DNA from: Darksidea phi
Taxonomy: Eukaryota; Ascomycota; Dothideomycetes; Pleosporales; Lentitheciaceae
Direction: 5' to 3'
Length of the DNA stretch: 64,000 nucleotides
Assembly (NCBI GenBank): GCA_030770425.1
Contig: JASJFT010000132.1
Coordinates: 1 to 64,000 of the forward strand
A program made the position numbers and the translations under genes. The notes under the pieces are model-generated. The model made no database searches and had not been told where the DNA came from. It worked only from the letters and a program-made list of their open reading frames with translations. Shown here in pieces: positions 58,681-64,000 of the stretch (positions within the stretch are counted from its first letter, which is position 1; each line of letters begins with the position of its first letter).

Positions 58681-61600
58681 ATATAATCTATTTTATCCTT
58701 CTCTATATAACGAAATAACGATCTCGTCGTCTACTATATTTAAAGCTAGTTTAGCTACTATTCTCTAAGATCTATATAATTAGGACCTATAGATCTATAC
58801 TATATAGAGGCTAGCTAAGATAGCTAATATATAGGACTATATCGATCCTAAAGCTAAAGCCCCTATAGAGCTAAATAAACCTAAGTATCCTATTAATTCT
58901 ATACTATATATTAACGAGGATAGGTTACTAGTAACTAAATCTAGCTTAATAGCTCTTATTTAGTATAATAAGAACTTAAGTATCTACTATATAAAGCTAA
59001 AAGAATACCGTAGAACTAAGGATAAGCTTAGCTAAATTAAAGCCTATATAGCTAATATACTAGCTAAAGACCTTATCTATTAGATTAAGAATTAGAAATT
59101 ACTATATAATTAGCTTAAGGCTTTAAAATAGCTATTTACCCTATCGTTAGTTAATTAAGAATATAAGATTTAGAAAGTATATAACTTAGCTAAAATATTA
59201 TATATATATAGAGAGAATCTTAAAGAATAGAATATAACCTTCTTAATAGTCTATAATCGAGCTATATAGCTTAACCTACTAGAGGTATTAGGATATCGGC
59301 TATATAAGGATCTAATACGAGCTATTAAATAGATCGACTTAGGCTACGTAGTTACTATAGCTATTATAATATTTAATATAGAAGTTAGCTTAAATAGTTT
59401 AATTAATCCTATACTATCTAATCTATTAGCTAGCTATCTATACTATTACTAAATAATATAGGTAATAAAGCTAAATATTAGTAATAATACGTTTACGGCT
59501 ATACTAAATTAAGAATAGTCTCTATATAATAAGAAGAGATTACGAAATAATAAGCTATTAAAGCTATTAAAGTCGTACCTATATAGAGATCTATACTACT
59601 AGAAATAGTACTAGTATATTAATACCTTACTACGTAAGAGAGGATTTATAAAGGACCCTAAGAAGGCTAAGAAAATAGCTAAATTCGAAGCTAAGGATAA
59701 GAAGGGTATTTTAACTAAAATATAAGAAAAGAATTAATACTTTAAATAGTAAAAGTAGACGAGCTAGAATAGTAATATAGCTAATATAATAGAAATCGAT
59801 ATAGACGATAATTTACTATAGTATAAATACGAAGTCTATGTCGTATTCTTAGTAATATATAATACCTTAATAGCTAATAATATCTATCTACTTCTCTATT
59901 CCTAGACGTTAGATCTAGCTATAGATATTTATATCTATAATAATCCTACTAAGTTCTAATAGGAAGCCCTAGTCTTATTCGACAACGTTATTCTAGTCGA
60001 AGGCTTAGAGATAGCTATTTAGGCCTAGGGAAATATATAAATATCCCTATTAATATCTTAGAACCTAAAAAAGATAATACTTAAATAAGTAGTCTTAATC
60101 TCTAGCTTCTTTACTAGCCTAGTATTACTATTATAGCTATCCTTATTAAACGTCTATTTTAACTTAGGGAGAAACGTTCTATATTAATTAGGATCTTAAT
60201 CTTAGGATATTATAAAGCTTACTAGGATTAAAGAATACTAACTTATAGTCTATCGTACTAAGTCTCTATAATCTACTTAGTATACTATATTTATTATTAA
60301 TTAACGCTAGCTATAGATTTTAGCTTTATCGCTTTAATCTAGATCGCTAAGTAAGCTATAACTTTATCTACTTATAGGTTACTCGAATAGTAACGCGATT
60401 AATTAATTAGCTAGTAATATTTTAGGCCTCTATATAGATAATAGTATAATAGCTTCTAAGATAATTTATTATAAGAAGTACCTTTAGAATAAAGCTTATT
60501 AGATTATTTCTCGTCGATTTAACTATAAACTAGGCGCTAGTTAACCGTTTAAAACTATAGCTATCGATCTAATCGAGCTTAATATACTAGTCTATAATAG
60601 TTATTAATATATATTCTACGTATTCGATTTATTCTTAAAACTATATATAGTCTATATAATAGCTAAGTACGATAAGTCTACTCTTTAAATAATATTTAGA
60701 TAACTAGATAGAGCTATTAAACGAGAATTTAATATAACTATTACCTTTTTAATAGCTAATAACGAACGAGGCTATAGTCTATTAGACGATTTAGCTCGAG
60801 CCTACTATCTATAGGAAGGAATTAAACTATAGATACGAGCGCTATATACTATTAAGTAGAATAACTTAGCTAAGCGCTTAGGTAGAAGTCTAATTAAAAG
60901 AAGCTATTTAATAAGAATTATAGTAAATCTTCTACTAGCTCTTAACCCTAAAATCTATAAAATAGTAGTCTATTTACTTAATCGAATACCTATATAATTA
61001 CTAAACTAGAAGATACTATTTAAAATTATATATTAGAAGAAACTATTACTAGCTTATCTACGCGTTTATAGCTATAGAGCCTACGTACTATATAAATAGA
61101 TATCTAGAAATAATAAGCTTAGCCTATAAGTATTAGTAGGATATCTAGTTAGTTATAATTTATCGAATATCTATAGAATCTAGATACTAAAGGTAAGAAG
61201 TAAAGCTTATAATAATAAAGTAATTCGTATAAGAGATATTATATTTTAAGAGGATCTATTTTATTAGCCTTAAGACGATTTAAATTCTCTTCTTTAAGAC
61301 TCTAAGCTAGAGTAATTTGCTTATAAATATTACCTATCTATACTAAATAGTAAGAACGTCTTCTTAGAAGTCTTATTAGAAGACGAATATATAGTTCTTA
61401 TAGAAGTTATAAAACCTACTATTTAAGCTTTTACTTAGGCTACTATTTACGCTACTACTTAAGCTACTACTTAGAAACCTATATTAAATTAGTTTCTAAT
61501 ACTAAATCTATTAGTTATAGAAATAACTTTATCTAAGCTACTACTATAACTATTAAATCGATATTTAAAGCGTAAGTATAGAATTATATCTAATTCGAAT

Positions 61601-63784
61601 TATATAGAGTATTAAGAGCTAATAAATATTAATCTCTATTAATACTATATCCTATCTAAAGGATTAATTAGAGTAGTAAAGAAGAAGCCTATATAAAAGA
61701 ACTCTAGCTTTTTTATTAATACTTACTAGTTAGCCTATATAGCTACCTTAGTAATAGTACTAAAAACGCGATTTAAATATATAGAGCTATTAGTAGAGCT
61801 AAAATACTATAAGAATATAATAAAGCTATCGTTTCTCTATAAGAAAGGCTTCTTATAAGTTATATAATAAGAATTAATAATAATTAAACGTAAAGAAACC
61901 TACGAGTAGATAACCTAGGATAAATATAATACTTAGTATACTTAAGATAATAAGATTCTTCTACTAATATAGGTATATAAATATAAACTCGATAATTAGA
62001 ACTATTTATTAAAATATAAGGCTCGGATCTATATATACGACGATTTATAAATAATAGTAGAGGATACCTATACTACTATACTAGCTATTCGAATATTTCG
62101 AGCTCTAGTAGCTATTACCGCCTACTTTAATATAGAAATTTGTTAATATAATACTATTAACGCGTTTACTAATACTAAGCTATTAATACTAGTCTATTAC
62201 TATTAACTAAAAGGATTCTCTAATTCTAATTATCTATAGAAATTACGTCGAGCGCTCTATAGTCTAAAGACGTTTCTATTACTCTAGTATAAAGAGCTTA
62301 CTAAGATACTTATAAAGCTAGACCTTATATCTATTAAGAACGCTCCCTACTTATAGAAAAATAAGAAGCTACTAGTCTTCTTCTTCGTTAATAATATTGT
62401 CGTTCTTAGTATACTAGTATATATAGCTATCCTATATAAATTCGAGTATAAGCTATTATAATAATACGAGATTAGATCTCTAGAAGAACTATAGATATTT
62501 TATAGTATTTAAACTATTAAAGATTATAATAGTAGCTTAATCTAACTATTATAAAGCTTATATATCGAGAAGTTTACTTAAAAGTATTCTTTATTAAAGT
62601 TCTATTTAAAGCTACCTATTATATTACTACTACTTAAAGAACTAATACCCTTAGAGAATAAAATAATAGATTTAATTAAGTAACGATATACTTAGTTAGT
62701 TAGATCTATTAGTTATATAGTAGAAGCTACTCGTCTAGACGTCTTAAAGGCTTATTTAAAACTAGCTAAATTCCTTATAAATTCTTTATAATAGTATCTA
62801 GACGTAGCCTATTAAATAATTACCTATCTACTAGAAATAAAGAATCGAGTAATATACTATAATACGTTAATATCTATTAAATTAGTCTATATTACTAATA
62901 AACTTATATCTAAATCTATACCTAACTTTTATAGAGTATTAGACGCCTTCTTCGTCGATTATAAGGCTACCTAGAAGAGCTTATAAGAATATATATTCTT
63001 CCTATTCGGTAGACCTATTAATTAGAAGGCTATACTATAACGATATATTATAAAATTAACGACTAAGGTAGAACTAATAGCCGTCTCGTTAGTTAGTACT
63101 AAGCTAATATAGTAGTAAAGAGTATTTAAATATATTAGATTTAATCTAGATTATAAATAATTAATATATTATAATAATTAATAAATAATTTAGCTACTTA
63201 TCTTCTCTACCTTATAGCTTAAAACTATAGTACGGTACGTTAATATCTATTACTATTAGCTTTATTAGAAGGTACTATTAGGTAATATTAATATCTTATA
63301 TATCTTATTAAATAGTTAACTAGCTAACGATCTTACTAAATTACTACCTAGGTAAAAATATAAGAATTAGATATTACTCCTAAACTTTAAGGATTTTCCT
63401 ACTATATAGGCTTCTTAGCTAACTATATAGGCTTTTTAGCCAATTATATAGACTATCTAGCTAACTATATAGACTATTTAGCTAATAAACTAGTATATTA
63501 ATACTATATTAGTATACTATATAAAGTAAATTAAGGGCCTTATACCTCTAGAGACGTCTAATTATATAAGAAATCTACCTATACTATAATAGTAGAGACT
63601 ATCTACCTAGTACTATACTAATATAAAGACTAGTTCTCGATCTATAATATAGCTCCTTATACTTATAAGGAGAGAGGGATCTATTAGCTAATAATAAGCT
63701 TTAAAAAATTAATCTTTAAAATTAAATTCTTAAATAAATAAATAAACTTTAGCTTCGAATCTACGTTCGAACCTAAGAGGGGTA

Positions 63785-64000
63785 TATAAGTAGCCGAGCG
63801 CTATATATTATATAATTATACTATTTATATAATAATTTATACTAATTTACTATAACTATATACTAAACTTATAGTAACTATATAATAGTAATATATAGTA
63901 ACTATACTATAACTTATAGTATAATTATACTAGTTATTTAACTTAGTATAATTAGTATATAAGACCCTCTACTCACGCCCTAGCTAAATAGTTAGACGAC
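63785..64000 (+). repeat. 3' LTR of element C, cut by the window end
   Basis: Begins TATAAGTAGCCGAGCGC directly after the polypurine tract. 216 bases are visible. Confidence 0.8.

Larger units (their letters stand above)
58401..64000 (+). mobile_element. RIP-mutated Ty1/copia-type element C, right end beyond the window
   Basis: Starts with an LTR at 58401; the 3' LTR begins at 63785, preceded by the polypurine tract AAGAGGGGTA. In plus-strand order the internal part shows gag-like sequence, protease remnant TLDLATDIHICNN (about 59910), integrase remnants AIDLIELN and NNERGYS (about 60550 and 60760), reverse-transcriptase FFFVNNIVVL (VDD turned to VNN, codons 62387-62395) and the RNase H region DAFFVDYKAT...KVELIAVSLVST (62941-63120). 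Order protease-integrase-RT-RNase H is copia type. Stops are frequent, so the element is dead. Confidence 0.85.

Noticed and set aside
48231..64000. CRISPR-like or satellite array
   Set aside because: The repeats are LTRs of about 161-280 bp with element structure and target duplications, not short evenly spaced units.
63800..64000. Telomere or subtelomere end at the right border
   Set aside because: No TTAGGG-type repeats; the sequence is an LTR cut by the window edge.

Overview
This window looks like a chromosome segment of a filamentous ascomycete (Pezizomycotina). The support is: short introns of 43-64 nt with CTAAC-type branch sites, a HET-domain incompatibility gene, and, above all, long AT-rich blocks that are almost free of the dinucleotides CA and TG while keeping CG. 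That is the footprint of repeat-induced point mutation (RIP, CpA to TpA). The class cannot be fixed from sequence alone; a Dothideomycete-like genome is a reasonable guess.

Layout. RIP blocks lie at about 1-4150, 6450-12650 and 47700-64000. They hold degenerate Ty1/copia-type LTR retrotransposons. Family A is a full-length minus-strand copy at 6592-12563 with target duplication TTAGA, inserted in an LTR of family C. Family B has copy B1 on the minus strand at 48231-53805 with target duplication TATAG, inserted in the LTR of an oppositely oriented copy B2, plus a third copy B3 from 56901. Family C is a plus-strand element from 58401 to beyond the window end, inserted into B3. Small copies of the A and C LTRs that escaped RIP lie in the gene-bearing part (17536-17640, 23567-24080) and show what the sequences looked like before mutation.

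The rest carries genes of normal base composition, most of them broken. Intact or nearly intact models: an SRPK-like kinase isolated between two RIP blocks (4779-6280, with a mutated splice donor), a three-exon DUF7924-type PD-(D/E)XK-like gene (17680-19236, minus), a 211-aa protein of unknown function starting MGTRHL (24097-24788), a protein that looks like a catalytically dead ubiquitin-specific protease (25434-26945, minus), a hypothetical gene with HPIA repeats (36239-37042, minus), a C2H2 zinc-finger/ankyrin gene (39574-40571) and a DUF2231-like membrane protein (46244-46938, minus). Broken genes: HET (three RIP-type stops), maltose O-acetyltransferase split by a 2.15-kb insertion, a second PD-(D/E)XK gene, three aminoglycoside-phosphotransferase-like genes (one with a TIR element inside it), two copies of a small HW-motif protein, a pseudokinase, and a frameshifted acidic coiled-coil gene.

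There is no operon logic here. The common theme is an accessory, transposon-rich compartment where recognition, phosphotransferase and nuclease-like families are duplicated, then lost through transposon insertion, indels and RIP leaking out of neighbouring repeats. I found no CRISPR array, rRNA, telomere repeat or biosynthetic cluster. I do not see one clear new multi-gene system. The best candidates for a second look are the pseudo-protease, the HET/DUF7924 tail-to-tail pair, the phosphotransferase/HW-protein pair present twice, and the gene whose upstream region is an LTR.
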